Assembly (NCBI GenBank): GCA_037954015.1
Contig: CM075691.1
Coordinates: forward strand, 20,549,482 to 20,613,481
Direction of reading: 5' to 3'
DNA: 64,000 bases
DNA from: Psophocarpus tetragonolobus
Lineage: Eukaryota; Streptophyta; Magnoliopsida; Fabales; Fabaceae
A model generated the notes under the pieces. The model was not told the DNA's origin. It searched no databases and saw only the letters and a list, made by a program, of their open reading frames with translations. The translations under genes and the position numbers were made by a program. Below, piece by piece: positions 11,190-23,100 of the stretch. Numbering within the stretch: the stretch's first letter is position 1; every line of letters starts with the position of its first letter.

Positions 11190-14100
11190 GCTAATTACGA
11201 ATCATAATGTATAGATACTGATGGTGTTGGTTTCATTCCCAAAGGAATGTTAGGCAAGAAGTTTTTCAACCACTCAGCCTTAGTGCCAACCATTTCTAGA
11301 GCAACAAATTCAGATTCCATTGTTGATCTTGCTAAAATTTTTTGTCTGGGTGATATTCATGTAATTTCACCACCACCAAGTGCAAATACATAGCCACTAG
11401 TGGATTTTGTCTCATATGAATCTAAGATCCAACAACATCACTATACCCTTCTAGTACAAAGGGAAATCCAATATATTCAATACCATAGTTCATGGTACCT
11501 CTCACATATCTCATGAGTCTAGTAAGTGCTTCCCAATGATCCTTATTAGGATTATGAGTGTATCTACTCAATCTACCTATTGCATAGGCTATATCCAGTC
11601 TTGAGAAATCCATCAAGTGCAACAAGCTTGCAATAATCTTGGCATATTGACTTTGAGAAACTGGTTCTCCTCTATTTTTCATTAGTTAAGAGTTAGCGTC
11701 ATAAGGGATACTCACAGGTTTATAATCATAATAATCAAATTTTCTAAGAAGTGTCTCCTCAAAATGTTCTTGGGATAGAATATATTATTTCCCTTCCTTA
11801 TGACTTTAACTCCTAGAATTACACTTGTCTTACCCATGTCTTACATATCAAATTTGGATGCTAAAAAGGATTTAGTCTTAAAAACTATATCATTACATGT
11901 ACCAAAGATTAACATGCATCCACATACAAACATATAATAACATATTCACCATTCATAAGTTTAGTGTACACGTATCTATCGGCATCACTAGAACAAAAGT
12001 CATCAGCAATTATAGTCTCATTAAATTTTCCATGCAATTGTTTAGGTGCTATTTTAAAGCATATAGCGATTTTAAGAGTTTAAAATGTTTGTTCTCTTGA
12101 CCAGGAATCACACATCCCTCATGTTGAGTCATATAAATCTCTTACTCTAAATCACCATTCAAGAAAGCTGTCTTTATTGGTCCCAAGGGGGAATCTAGAA
12201 GGGGAGGTTGAATAGATTCACCAAATTATTTTTCAAAAACTTTCCTATTCAACAGTATCAGAGTATTAAATAACCCCCATTCAGAAATTTTCAAAATCTA
12301 CCTTCTTTTACAAAAATGGGTTTTCAAGAATTCAACCTTTAAGGCAAAACACCAATCAATTCAATTCTTCCAACAATGATTTCAAATGAAATAGAAGAAA
12401 AACTTAATAGGAATCTTACTACAAGATATTTGAAATAAAAAATAAAAGGTAGAAAGAATGAAAATCAACCCACAAAATATGGGTCAAAAACCCAAATCTA
12501 ATATCAAAGTAAAAGTATTATCAACTGTGATTCATTGCAAGAAAACTATATAAAAAAGTTTCAATCGCAAAAACCAGATCAATGGATATCCAAGATCTCA
12601 ATAAAATTCAGAATTAAAGAGTATAGGGAAGAGAGAAATTGCACAGTGATTTATACTGGTTCGGTCAACCTGACCTACATCAATTTTCAGACTTAGCCTT
12701 CAAGTAATCTTCTTTCCACTAAAATCTCATACATGCATACCATACATATAGATTTTACTCCCGGAAAGATTCAAACCCCACAAAAAGAGGTTTCCTCTTG
12801 TACCGCATAAGAGTTTGCTATATTGTGAGACCCCAACACTCACAACCTTTCACTTGCAACACCCCTTGTAAGATTTCCCAACAATCTCAAGAACACCTCA
12901 AGAGATTGTCAAAGATTGTGCAAAAATACAAAAGAGGGTATAAAACAATATCACCTGTAGTAATGAATACCTAACAAGGTAAATCAAAAGTAGTCTTTTC
13001 CTTGAATCTTGAATTTCTTGTACCTTTAAATTATAAAAAATGGGTATAGTTCTTGGAGAGAATTTGGGTAAAGCAGTTGAGAGTAATAAGTATTCAATGG
13101 ACCTTTCAAAAGTTCTCAAAAACTTGTTCAAAATTTGTTTTAAAAATGCTTTTATATTAGTTTTAATCAAGGTAATCGATTACCTACTTGATTACCTGAT
13201 ATCCTGCTTCAAAACTAGTCTAGAATGCAAGTTCTCTGGCATAATCGATTATCACTATAGGTAATCGATTACCATAGAGAGCAGTAATCTCAATACCCTA
13301 AAATTTCTCGAAGTGTAATCAATTACCATAATAAGTTAATCCGATTAACTTACTGAAACTTTCACTTTTGAAGATTTTTCAACACTCCTCAACCTATGTA
13401 ATCTATTTCTAAACACCCCAAACACATTCTCATGTCTATCTAAACACACAATACAAGTATCGCACTTATCAAACGTGTTTGGTACCATAAAATTTATTTG
13501 AGCAAGAACTAGAAATAAAAAGCATCATACATCTTCAAAACAAAACCTTAAAGAACTTCAAAGGATATGATGGCTTCTTCGAGGTTTCTAAGCCTTCAAT
13601 TCCAATAGTCTTAACATCCATCTGATGAATTATTAATTTGGAAAGATGCAAATGCTATCAGAATTCTAATAGAGGAAATCCTGGTAACAAGCGTAAAGAT
13701 ATCAAAATAATCTATGTTCTCCTTTTGAGTAAACCCTTTAGCTACTAATCTAGCCTTATATTTATCTATAGATCCATTAGAATTATACTTTCTCTTAAAG
13801 ATCCATTTACAACCAATTGGTTTTGCACCTTTAGGCAAGTCTACTAAGCTCCAAGTATTATTCTTATTTATAGAATCAAACTCAATCTTAATAGCTTGTT
13901 CCCAAAGATGTGCATCTGATGAATTAATAACTTGAGAAAAACTCAAAGGATCATCCTCAACTATATATGTGTGAAAATCATCACCAAAAGATTTTTCTAT
14001 CATTTGTCTCTTACTACGCCTTAAGTCCTCAAGCATAAGTTCACTATTGGTTTCAATTGAACTGTAGTACTATCACTAGAGGTAGCAGATATACTACATT

Positions 14101-15650
14101 TCAAAGGGAAAATGTCCTTAAAGAATTCAACATTCTTGTCTCTATGATAGTATTGCAATCTAGTACATTACTCTTAATAAAAAGAAACCTATAGGCTGCA
14201 CTATGTTTAGCATAACAATAAACATGCAATCAGAGGTCTTAAGTCCTATTTTATTTTCTTAGAATGAGGTATCATAACAATAGCTAGCATTCCTGCATTC
14301 TAAGAAATTTTAAGTTGGTGTATAACCTGTCCATAACTCATCCTGTTTTCTTATGAGGGATCTTATTCTTTAAGAAACAAGCAATTAGAAAGGCTTCTCC
14401 CAAAGGTTGTCAGGTGCAGATGTATAATTTCCTAACTAGTAAAACATTCATCATTTCCTAAAAGGTTCTATTTTTCCTCTCAGCTACTCCATTAGACTAA
14501 GGGGAATAAGGTGGGTTAGCTCATGTATAATACCTTCTTTCTCACAAAAGTCATCAAATAAAGTGTATTTACCACCCCTATCTGATCTTATCCTTTTAAT
14601 ATTTCTACTTTTAATTGGTTTTTAACTTTAGCTTTATAGGATAAAAGCATTCTAAAGCTTCATTTTTATGTCTAATCAAATAAACTTTTGTATATCTACA
14701 AGCATGAGGTTTTAGTTAACGTAAATTATACACATACCTCACATTTCTTACTTGTTTATCATGCATGTGGATTAGGTTTAACCATTGTAAATTAATAACA
14801 TACAAAGAATTTACATGTCCTAATCTAGCATGTCATATATCATAAAAATCAATCATATAAGCAGAAGAAATAGAAGTCTTATTCTCATTAATAACTTTAG
14901 AGATATTGAGTACAAAGATACCCAGATCACAATAACCCTTTTCCAACAAATACATTGTTTTTGGTCATGACAATCTTGTCAGAGTCAAAAGCCATTTTTA
15001 ACCCAACCTTCCCCAACAGTGCTACAGAGACCAAGTTCACTCTAATTTTTGGCACATCCAGGACATCACTTAAAGTTAGTGCCTTTCTAGATGTGAGCTT
15101 TAACAGAATCTTTACTTTTCCTAGAACTGGAGTAGTACTAGAATCACCAAGGAATATTTGTTCTTCTCCCTCCTCTACAGTAGTGAATGTGGTAAATGCA
15201 TTTCTGTTAGCACATATGAGCCTAGTAGCCATAAAGTCTATCACTCATTTGCTCACATTGGTAACAACGTTTACTTGAGAAATAACCGCAACAATTATAT
15301 CATCTCCTTCAACCAAGTTAACCTTAGGTTTAAGATGATTGTCATTTCTTACAGGTAAGTATTGAGGCATAAAATAATTTGGCTTTTAACAAAAATAATT
15401 GCTTTTATTAAAGCTGAGGTTTAAAGTTGCACGTGGGTTATAGAAATTATTATTGTTATCAGTTTCTATAGCGTACCTTTTTTATGCATAATAATTTGAG
15501 CTTACTCTTTTCAGTGTAAGTTTTGTAGACATCCAAAGCATGTCAACTGAGTTGATTCGGTTAGCCATAAGTTTTTAAGATTTTTGTTACTTCCGGTGCA
15601 AAATAAACTTCCTGAGGTGTACTTGACATTTCACCACCACCTTTTATGAC
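11190..15650 (-). mobile_element. Broken Ty1/copia retrotransposon, copy A
   Basis: On the minus strand, right to left: gag-pre-integrase region (ICANRNAF, then SDVLDVPKIRVNLVSVALL, 15244-14927), integrase remnants (14900-14470), RT N-terminal part (NNTWSLVDLPKGAKPIGCKWIFKRKYN, 14036-13611), a 1.43-kb nested solo LTR, then the RT C-terminal and RNase H parts (SQYAKIIASLLHLMDFSRLDIAYAIGRLSRY, 11682-11422). Copia order (IN before RT) is clear. Stops and frameshifts are frequent. About 113 bp of integrase present in A' and A'' is missing near 14700. No flanking LTRs of its own were found, and gag appears truncated. Confidence 0.88.
12175..13607 (+). mobile_element. Nested solo LTR, family S, in the copia RT (copy A)
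   Basis: This 1,433-bp insertion interrupts the RT exactly after the HQMDVK motif. Its ends are TATTGG and CCAATA (decayed TGTTGG/CCAACA inverted ends), and it is flanked by the 5-bp direct repeat GTCTT (12170-12174 and 13608-13612). No internal retroviral-type genes are present. It contains a TTATACTGGTTCGGTCAACC segment and several palindromic TAATCGATTA motifs. A solo LTR left by recombination between two LTRs is the best reading. Confidence 0.82.
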
Positions 15651-17300
15651 TATTTTACCCTTCTAAACGTTTTATGACTTTTTAGACTCTCACAAATATA
15701 AGTTTTATTAATAGATGTATACCTTTGATCATTAATATGCAAATACACAAACAAACAAAATTTTGAATTTTATTCAACTTCTTTCCTCTCTCAAATTTTT
15801 CAAATTCATTACAAATCTGTTATATTTATTAATTATCTGACATGTTTCTATCATGTAATCATAAATAAAAAAATATACAAATTAACAAAATATATTCTAT
15901 CATGTTATACGCAAAATGACACAATGAATTATTCATATTCTATTACGTTATTACAAAACATATTAAATTAAAATCCTAAATTTGTTATACCATATCGAAA
16001 TACAAATATAAATACATAAACGCAGTTCAATGTGTTTTCTTGCTAATTATTAATAAATAAAATTATCCCATTTAGTATGCAAATTTTCTATTCTATATTA
16101 TTCTTACTTTAATACGTTTAACACGTATAACTGTTGTTTTTATCCCTCAATTATCTGCCACAAAGTCCACGTAATGGGTAGGCAACTAGCTAGACTAACA
16201 TGTTTTCGAGAGAACAATACCTTTCTACTCTTTGGAAACATAAAATCTACTTAATTCAATCATCACTACGTTAGAAGGGAATTAATTTCCAAATTTCAAT
16301 TGAGATTTCCTTGATGAAAAGCAAATCATGAAAGATAAAATTTATAAAAAATTAAAAAATAATTAAATTCACAAAATGATAATGATAAAAAGATGAAAAG
16401 TAAATTAAACCTTCAGTTATTTGCACAATAGTATGATAATAAATATCCAATCTTCTAAACTAGGTAAAAGTATAACTACACTCAATTTATATATGTTTTG
16501 TTATAATTTTAATAATTATATAGTAAATTTAAAATTATATTTAATTAAAAATTTGAATTCTTATAATTTTATTTATAATTTATTATTATTTATATTATTA
16601 TTTTTATATATTTTTAAATTAAAATATAATTAATAATTTATTTAATTATAAAAAATAATTAAAATATTAGAAAATAATATAACTTATTAGTACGAGTATA
16701 TCAAAATTAAAAAATACTCAAAAATAAAATATTATAAAATAATATAACTTATTTTTATATATTCCAATCTCATCCTTTTTTTTGTTATATATTTGGATCT
16801 GAATTCACTCAGGGATGAAAGTAACATACGCACCACACGCAACCATTAGGTAGTGATAGGTTTGCATGGTTATATCCTCAATTACAAATTACATTTTGAC
16901 ACCTATCTAATATATATTTGGGGTCCATCTCAAATATTAATTTAGGGACAGTGTTGCTGCATGCCAAATAACTATGTTTCTAGGTTATATTAAAAAGTTA
17001 TTTCTCCAACCAGTAATAGTATTCCCATGATTAGATTTTTTATAAAGATTAAAATATCATTATTTTTTTTATTTTGTGCAAAAAAACTAGAGTTGAAAAA
17101 AAAACTTGTGACCTAACGAGTATAGCTCAATTAATAACACATTGATTTGAGTTTCATTTCTATAAAATACACTCTTAAAAAAGATTGAAAAATTTTAAAT
17201 GTGATTAACTCTCAAACCAAATAATATAAGAATTGTTTATAACAAAAATCCAAATAAGCATAATTAGCAGTCACATCTTATTATTCGCAAGCGACCGGTC
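15651..17300. other. AT-rich part of block A without genes
   Basis: Conserved in A' and A'' but with no coding potential. The open frame at 16421-16633 (mirrored at 36783-36983) is A/T-run sequence and is probably chance. Confidence 0.55.
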
Positions 17301-17974
17301 ATAAATATTTGGCACATACATTACAGATTTGAGGACATATATATATAATATTTGAGGACATCACCACTCACATTACAGATTACATTCAGCACCAATTCTA
17401 TTCATTCTAGGACCACTCACGTGCAAACATATTTTTCGTATTTTTTTAAGGGCCCAAGACAAGTATATATTATATTAAATAAAAATAAATACTAGAAAAT
17501 AAAATTATTTACAAACTACAAAGAATGCGCTTCTACACCGATTAAGGGATTTTAGATAATTGAATATTTGAGTTTTGAATGACAGAATAAGGAAAATTGG
17601 GTCTAAAAATTTGGTTTAACTATTTTCTTTTATTATACATTACATCATATTCAATATATATAAAATAAAAATATTAAAGATTAATTCAATTGATTAATTA
17701 CATCGATTCATGAATTATCGAATTTACAAAGTTTAAATTCTTAAATGGATTTGATTAAATAAAATTTAAAAAATTATATTTTAATAGTTACACAGATCTA
17801 ATTTTATTAATACCTTTAATATATACAGAGACACAGACAAAAATACACAAAGTATCAAATATATTAAAATTTCAGTCTAACATGACTGAAAAACTAAAAA
17901 TACGCCTAAGCTTTGATTATTTTATTTATTTATTTACAATTATTTATTACAATCAAGCATCAACATTTGTCTCT

Positions 17975-18040
17975 CGGTGAGTGATATAACACATGTGGAT
18001 TATCCATGGGAATAGAGATTCATATGTCTAATGATTAAAT
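17975..18040 (-). pseudogene. Older KTI 3'-end remnant (block A)
   Basis: The minus strand reads a decayed version of the KTI-b C-terminus: ATATGAATC...TTC/CCCATGGATAATC...TCACTCACC, followed on that strand by GAGAGACAAATGTT, close to KTI-b's GAGAGACAAGGGTT. Only about 20 codons are recognisable. Copies lie at 35370-35427 (plus) in A' and 55265-55322 (minus) in A''. Confidence 0.55.
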
Positions 18041-18559
18041 TTACAAAGTTTAAATCTATAAATTAATTGAATTAAGAACGGATTTAATCAGATTATACTT
18101 GGATATTCACAACTCTAATGAGATTATTTCATATGATCGATACCTAATACATACAGGGATATACCAAAAAACACAAAGTATCTAATAATATATTAAAATG
18201 TCTATCTAATGTGATTCAAAAATTAAAAATATGCATAAACTTTGATTATTTATTTACTTTATTTTAACTATTAAATTTCAATTAAATTTATTTTTGAAGT
18301 AAATACATCCAAATATATTTAATATTTGGGGACCATTATCCTTTATCACTTATCACTCACATTACATGTTACATTTGGCACCAATCATATTTATTCCAGG
18401 ACCATTACCACTCATGTGCAAAAAATGTTTTCCGTATATTTTAAAGCCCAAAGACAAGTATATATTATATTAAATAAAAGTAAACAATATTAAAAAATAG
18501 AAATTATTTACAAATGACAAAGAATACACTTCTACACCGAGTGAAGAATTTTGGAAAAC

Positions 18560-18925
18560 TAGGATTGATGGATTTTATTTTATTTTTTAATTTTTGAAAA
18601 GAATTTTTAAATATAGTTTTCAAAAATTGTTTTCAAGAAGAAAATACAAAAAAACTTGTTTGAGTAGTATTATTTGAAAACTATTTTAAAGATGTGAAAA
18701 TAAAAAAACTTTTTGATATTTACTTAAATTTCATTAATAAAAAAGTAAAAAATAACATATTCTTATTGTATTTTAAGTTTATAAAAAATAGAAAAATAAA
18801 CAACAAATACTTATAGTTATTCTTGTAAAAATTAAAAAATCAGAACTGTTTTCAAAAACTATTTTAAAAAAATAGTAATTTAACAAATTTGATAATTTTT
18901 AAATACTAAAATACTAAAAAGAATT
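18560..18925 (+). repeat. AT-rich dispersed repeat, family R copy 2
   Basis: Matches the reverse complement of 7020-7385. It is carried in all three block copies. Confidence 0.6.
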
Positions 18926-18974
18926 TCAAGTTAATACTAAATGTTTCAGTTTCAGGACTGAGAGAGAAAACATA

Positions 18975-19176
18975 GATTTGTGTTGAAGTTTGTTAGCTTA
19001 TATATTTGATTATGTTTATTATAAATTCTATTTACACCACATTCAATATATAAACATAAAATAAAAATATTATTTGATTTGTGTTGAAGTTTGTTAGATT
19101 ATATATTTGATTATGTTTATTATAAATTCTATTTACACCACATTCAATATATAAACATAAAATAAAAATATTAAAA
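18975..19176. repeat. 101-bp tandem duplication private to block A
   Basis: The segment beginning GATTTGTGTTGAAGTTTG at 18975 repeats at 19076 with almost no difference. A' and A'' carry it once, so it arose after the blocks separated. Confidence 0.9.
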
Positions 19177-19474
19177 AATAATTTATTATATCAGTTTATG
19201 AATCTTCAGATTGAAAGTTTAAATTTGTCAACTAATCTATTAAAGATAGATTTAATCATATTGAAATGGATTTAATTAAATTACATTTGTATTTCAAACA
19301 TTTAAGTGCATTAATGAATTCAGATGATCAGATGTATCCAATCCGTGAGTACATGTAATATATTAAAATGCCTATGTAGCTTGACTAAAATTAAAAATAC
19401 GCATAAGCTTTGATTATTTTATTTAGTTTTACAATAATTTATTACAACCAAAGCATAACCCTTGTCTCTCACTC

Positions 19475-19579
19475 TCACTCAGTGACAGAACGCAGATGAT
19501 TATCCATGGCGAATCGTGATTCATATTTCTGAAACTTAAACTCTAATGCAGCTAACGTATTAGACACCACCAAAGGATT
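19475..19579 (-). pseudogene. KTI 3' coding fragment at the right edge of block A
   Basis: The last 35 codons (stop included) of a Kunitz gene, in frame with no stop, matching the KTI-b C-terminus (RLVVSN-type strand, then FQKY, RFAMDNHLRSVTE-like end and stop). Homology with KTI-b ends abruptly at the PLVVSN codons. There is no promoter or signal peptide, so it cannot encode an inhibitor. Confidence 0.88.
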
Positions 19580-19580
19580 C

Positions 19581-20130
19581 TTTTTGCTACTGATATGCTT
19601 TTTTTCTCTTTATCTATGTGTTTGTCATAAGATTTCAACAACTCAAGTGAGAAAAAGAGTCATAGTGAGATATGTAATTAACACCATTAAATTTAATGTT
19701 ACAGCTGTTATTAAATTCCTCTCATTTATCACAGTAATTTCTTTTTACTCCTAATATGCTCTTTTTTCTTTCTATTTGTGTTTGTCTATCTATCTATATA
19801 GAGAGAGAGACAACAACTCAGATGAGAAAAAAGGTTATGGTGAGATATGATAAAACATAGTGATAGTCATAAGATTTCAATAAACGGTTCAGATTGAGTT
19901 GTTAATTAAACAAGTTTATATGATTCATTTACACATATTCCTCTCCCATAAATCAAAGTCTAGCTTAATGCACCACTCTCTCGTTACCCTATGGAATTCT
20001 CTCTACCCACCACAATCACCATTGATATCGCCACCTTTGACAATAGTATTGACGATGGTGGTTGCAGTGGCAACGATAGTGGGGTGGGGTATGCTCCATG
20101 CACTTGTAACCAATGAAGATGTGAAGACTA
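19581..20130. mobile_element. Foldback-like repeat, family X copy 3 (one arm)
   Basis: Similar to the reverse complement of 31130-30760 in X1: GATATGCTCTTTTTTCT, AAGATTTCAACAACTCA, CTAGCTTAATGCACCACTCTC, then the start of the GC-richer triplet core. The outer part is locally duplicated (19586-19670 and 19745-19860). The second arm is missing; LINE sequence follows. Confidence 0.65.
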
Positions 20131-20159
20131 CAAGGGTGACAACTCTTCCATGTTGAGTA

Positions 20160-23100
20160 GTAGGGGAAGTGACCTTTCTTCAAGGAATCATGCTGCGACG
20201 GAACAAGGGGGTAAAGCTCACAACTTATTGACCAAAGGCATATGCTAGGTTAACAATAAAAGTTCATAGGGGAAACAACAGTGTAAGCTGAAATAGGAGG
20301 ACCTAGACTATTCTTCTATGCGCGACCTAGACAGTGAGAATCATCCATAGTTAGTTGAATTAGGGCAATAGCATCCTAACAGTGGTAACAAAAAGGCTAT
20401 TTTGGTGAATGAAAAGGATAAGGGGAGGACCTCTAGGTGCTAGAAAAAGTTTTCACTAAAATAGATTATGAGTTTGAAGGAGTTACCAATGGGCAAAGAA
20501 AACAAGCCTGCTTCGACCCTGATATGGTATATGAGGCTAACCATCTTAAGTCTCCAAAGAAGAGAGGTTGCTTAGTCCAAATATCCATAGACCTCGCTGA
20601 AGCTGGGCCTCTGATTCTCATTTAAAAAATACAGCCAAATCCTGATGGCCAAGTGATTATCGAGGCCCATCAATATCGTCTCCTAGGTTGGAAATAGTAA
20701 AAAACATCGTTATCTCTATTTGGAGCCCTCCTCATCAACATAATCTAGTAGGGAATCCATCTTAGTGTTAATGTCCAGAGCAAACGGGTAAAGGTAGGTC
20801 TAGCAACAAACATCAAACAGGGTGCTCAGGCGAGATCATCTTGTTGGTCAGTATGTAGCAACTCCCATGTGAGGAGGCAACAACGTCTCTTCCTTAATCA
20901 AAATTTATGGCCACAAGAGGCCTGATAGTGGGTGATTCAAGTAGAACAATGATTTGTTTAGTGGTAGGGACGTGATCGAAGCAATTTGGGGTTTCTCCAA
21001 AGGTTTCCACTAACAAATTTTGCAACATTATCAGTGATGATGATATCAAGAACAGGAACATGATCGTCACATCAAGGCACAAAAAATCAGAGACAAATAT
21101 GAATAAGCGAACCCGATGCTGACCTACGCAGCAGAATAAGCGAACTTGAAGATGAAGACAAAAAGGAAATTGAAGAATATAGGTTGAATGTGGAGAAAGG
21201 TTTGGCGGAAAGAAATATATGAGGATTCTTACATATAATGATAGAGGGATTTTTGGGGGAATAAAGATCAAACATATCGAAAACTTGGTTTTGGCTAAAC
21301 AACTCCAACTTATCTACCTGCAAGAGATTAAAAATGTGACGTGGGATAAACAATTGTGTTAATATATATGGAGAGGTCAGAATTTATAATGGGCAACGTC
21401 GCCTTCAATCAATACTTCAGGAGGTTTAGTATGTGTTTGGTCTTCTTTATATTTTTAGATATTGAGCTCCATAATCACCAAAGACTATATTCTGTTAGAA
21501 GGGGCATGGGTAGAACAAGGGGTACAAGTAGTGCTGTTAAATTTTACTTACAATTTGATTTGAATAGTAAGGTAAGGGTGTGGAGGATATACTTGATGAA
21601 ACAAAAAGAACCAACAACATAAACCACTATATTCTATTTTAGGTGATTTTAATTGTGTACATAATCTTGAAGAGAGGCAAAGGGCCAGTGGAGCAGGGTA
21701 TGGTACAAAGGAAACTGAAGGTTTTAATAATTTTATTTATGAAATGGGACTGATAGATATTCCACTAATTGGGAATAAATTCTCATGATTTAGATCAAAT
21801 GGTGCTGCCAAAAACTGGTTGGATATGTTCCTTATTTCTTATGATTAGTTGGTGATTTGGCCAGGGTGCGTTTAACATATGCACAACTAGAATTTTTTAG
21901 ACCATGCCCTCTGGTAATGAGGAACACTGTCAAAGATTGGAGCACCAAACCATTTAAGGTTCTAGATTGTTGGTTCTAACATAAAGGGTTCAGAAAACTT
22001 GTCATTGAATCTTGGACATGATTATATGTCCAAGGATCGAAGTCATTTATCCTAAAGGACAAACTTAAAGTTCTAAAAATAACCTTGAAGATATGGAATA
22101 AAAATCACTTTGGAGACATTAAAGTATGCTTGATGAAAACAGAAGATGAACTGAATGAGCTTGACAAGAAACATGAAAGGATACCATTAACTATGGCAGA
22201 GTCTAAATTGAGGTGTAACCTCCAACAAAATTTGTGGGATCTAGCTAAGAAGAATGAATCATTGCTATGCCAAAAGTCAAGAATCAGGTGGATACTAGAG
22301 AGGGATTGTAACACCAAGTACTCCCACAGAACTGTCAACTGGAATAGTTGTTGAAATTCTATTAAAGGCACATTTATTAATGGAGTGTGGAATGAAGAGC
22401 CTATAACTATCAGGCAAGAGATTAGGTAATTGTTCCAATGCAGGTTCTCAAAAGCCAATTATCAAAGACCTTGCTTGGATGGAGTTCAACTCCAATCAAT
22501 ATAAGAACAAGATAATGTTGACCTATGTTCTCCATTTGAAGAAATGGAAATCAAAGAAGCAATATAGAGTTGCGGTAGTGACAAAAGTCCGGTGCCAAAT
22601 GGATACAATTCCAACTTCATAAGTAGTTTTGGGAAGTCCTAAAGTCAGATATAATGAATTTCATTGGAGACTTTCATGCATCTGCAAAACTAGTTGCAGG
22701 TAGTAATTCTTCCTTCATAACACTAATCCCAAAGACAACCAACCCACAAAACCTAAATGAGTACATACCTATTTCTCTAGATGGCTACATGTACAAGATA
22801 ATTTCCAAGATTTTGGCCATTAGGCTTGGAAAAATTCATTATAAGGTGACAGACCTATCCAAAGTGCTTTTATTGAAGGGAGACATCTGGCTCATAGTGT
22901 GTTGGTAGTTAATAAGGCCTTCGACGAGGCAAAAAGAGGAATAAAAGCTGCCTTACTTTGAAAGCAAACTTGGAGAATGCTTACGATTCAGTGTCATGGG
23001 ATTTTCTCCTATATATGATGATCAGACTTAACTTCAATCACAAATGGATTTCTTGGATTATGGTTGGTCTCAAGTCTAGTAAGGTCTCTATCTTGGTTAA

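Larger units (their letters stand above)
17310..19470. repeat. Diverged repeat units of KTI 3'-flanking DNA
   Basis: Three units share a TATTAAAAT...TAAAAATACGC or ATGC...AAGCTTTGATTATTTTATTTA segment (near 17870-17940, 18190-18260 and 19365-19430). The stretch with ATTCCAGGACC or ATTCTAGGACC, CACTCACGTGCAAA and CTTCTACACCGA occurs twice (17390-17550 and 18390-18545). In A' these lie directly downstream of KTI-b, which shows that they derive from Kunitz gene flank. Confidence 0.65.
9214..19579 (+). repeat. Segmental duplication block A (copy 1)
   Basis: About 10.4 kb shared with A' (33824-43838, inverted) and A'' (46708-56826, direct). Contents in order: a non-genic left part, a (TA)n tract, a broken copia element read on the minus strand with a nested solo LTR, AT-rich DNA, diverged KTI 3'-flank units, and a KTI 3' coding fragment at the right edge. 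The homology is nearly continuous by eye; percent identity was not computed. Confidence 0.92.

Noticed and set aside
14955..15278. Open frames antisense to the copia gag-pre-integrase region (also 52285-52695 and 38042-38403)
   Set aside because: They mirror the copia coding strand; the opposite strand carries the recognisable copia protein motifs.
16421..16633. 70-residue frame repeated at 36783-36983
   Set aside because: A/T-run sequence duplicated with the block; Asn/Leu/Tyr/Ile-only composition reflects base content, and A'' has lost it.
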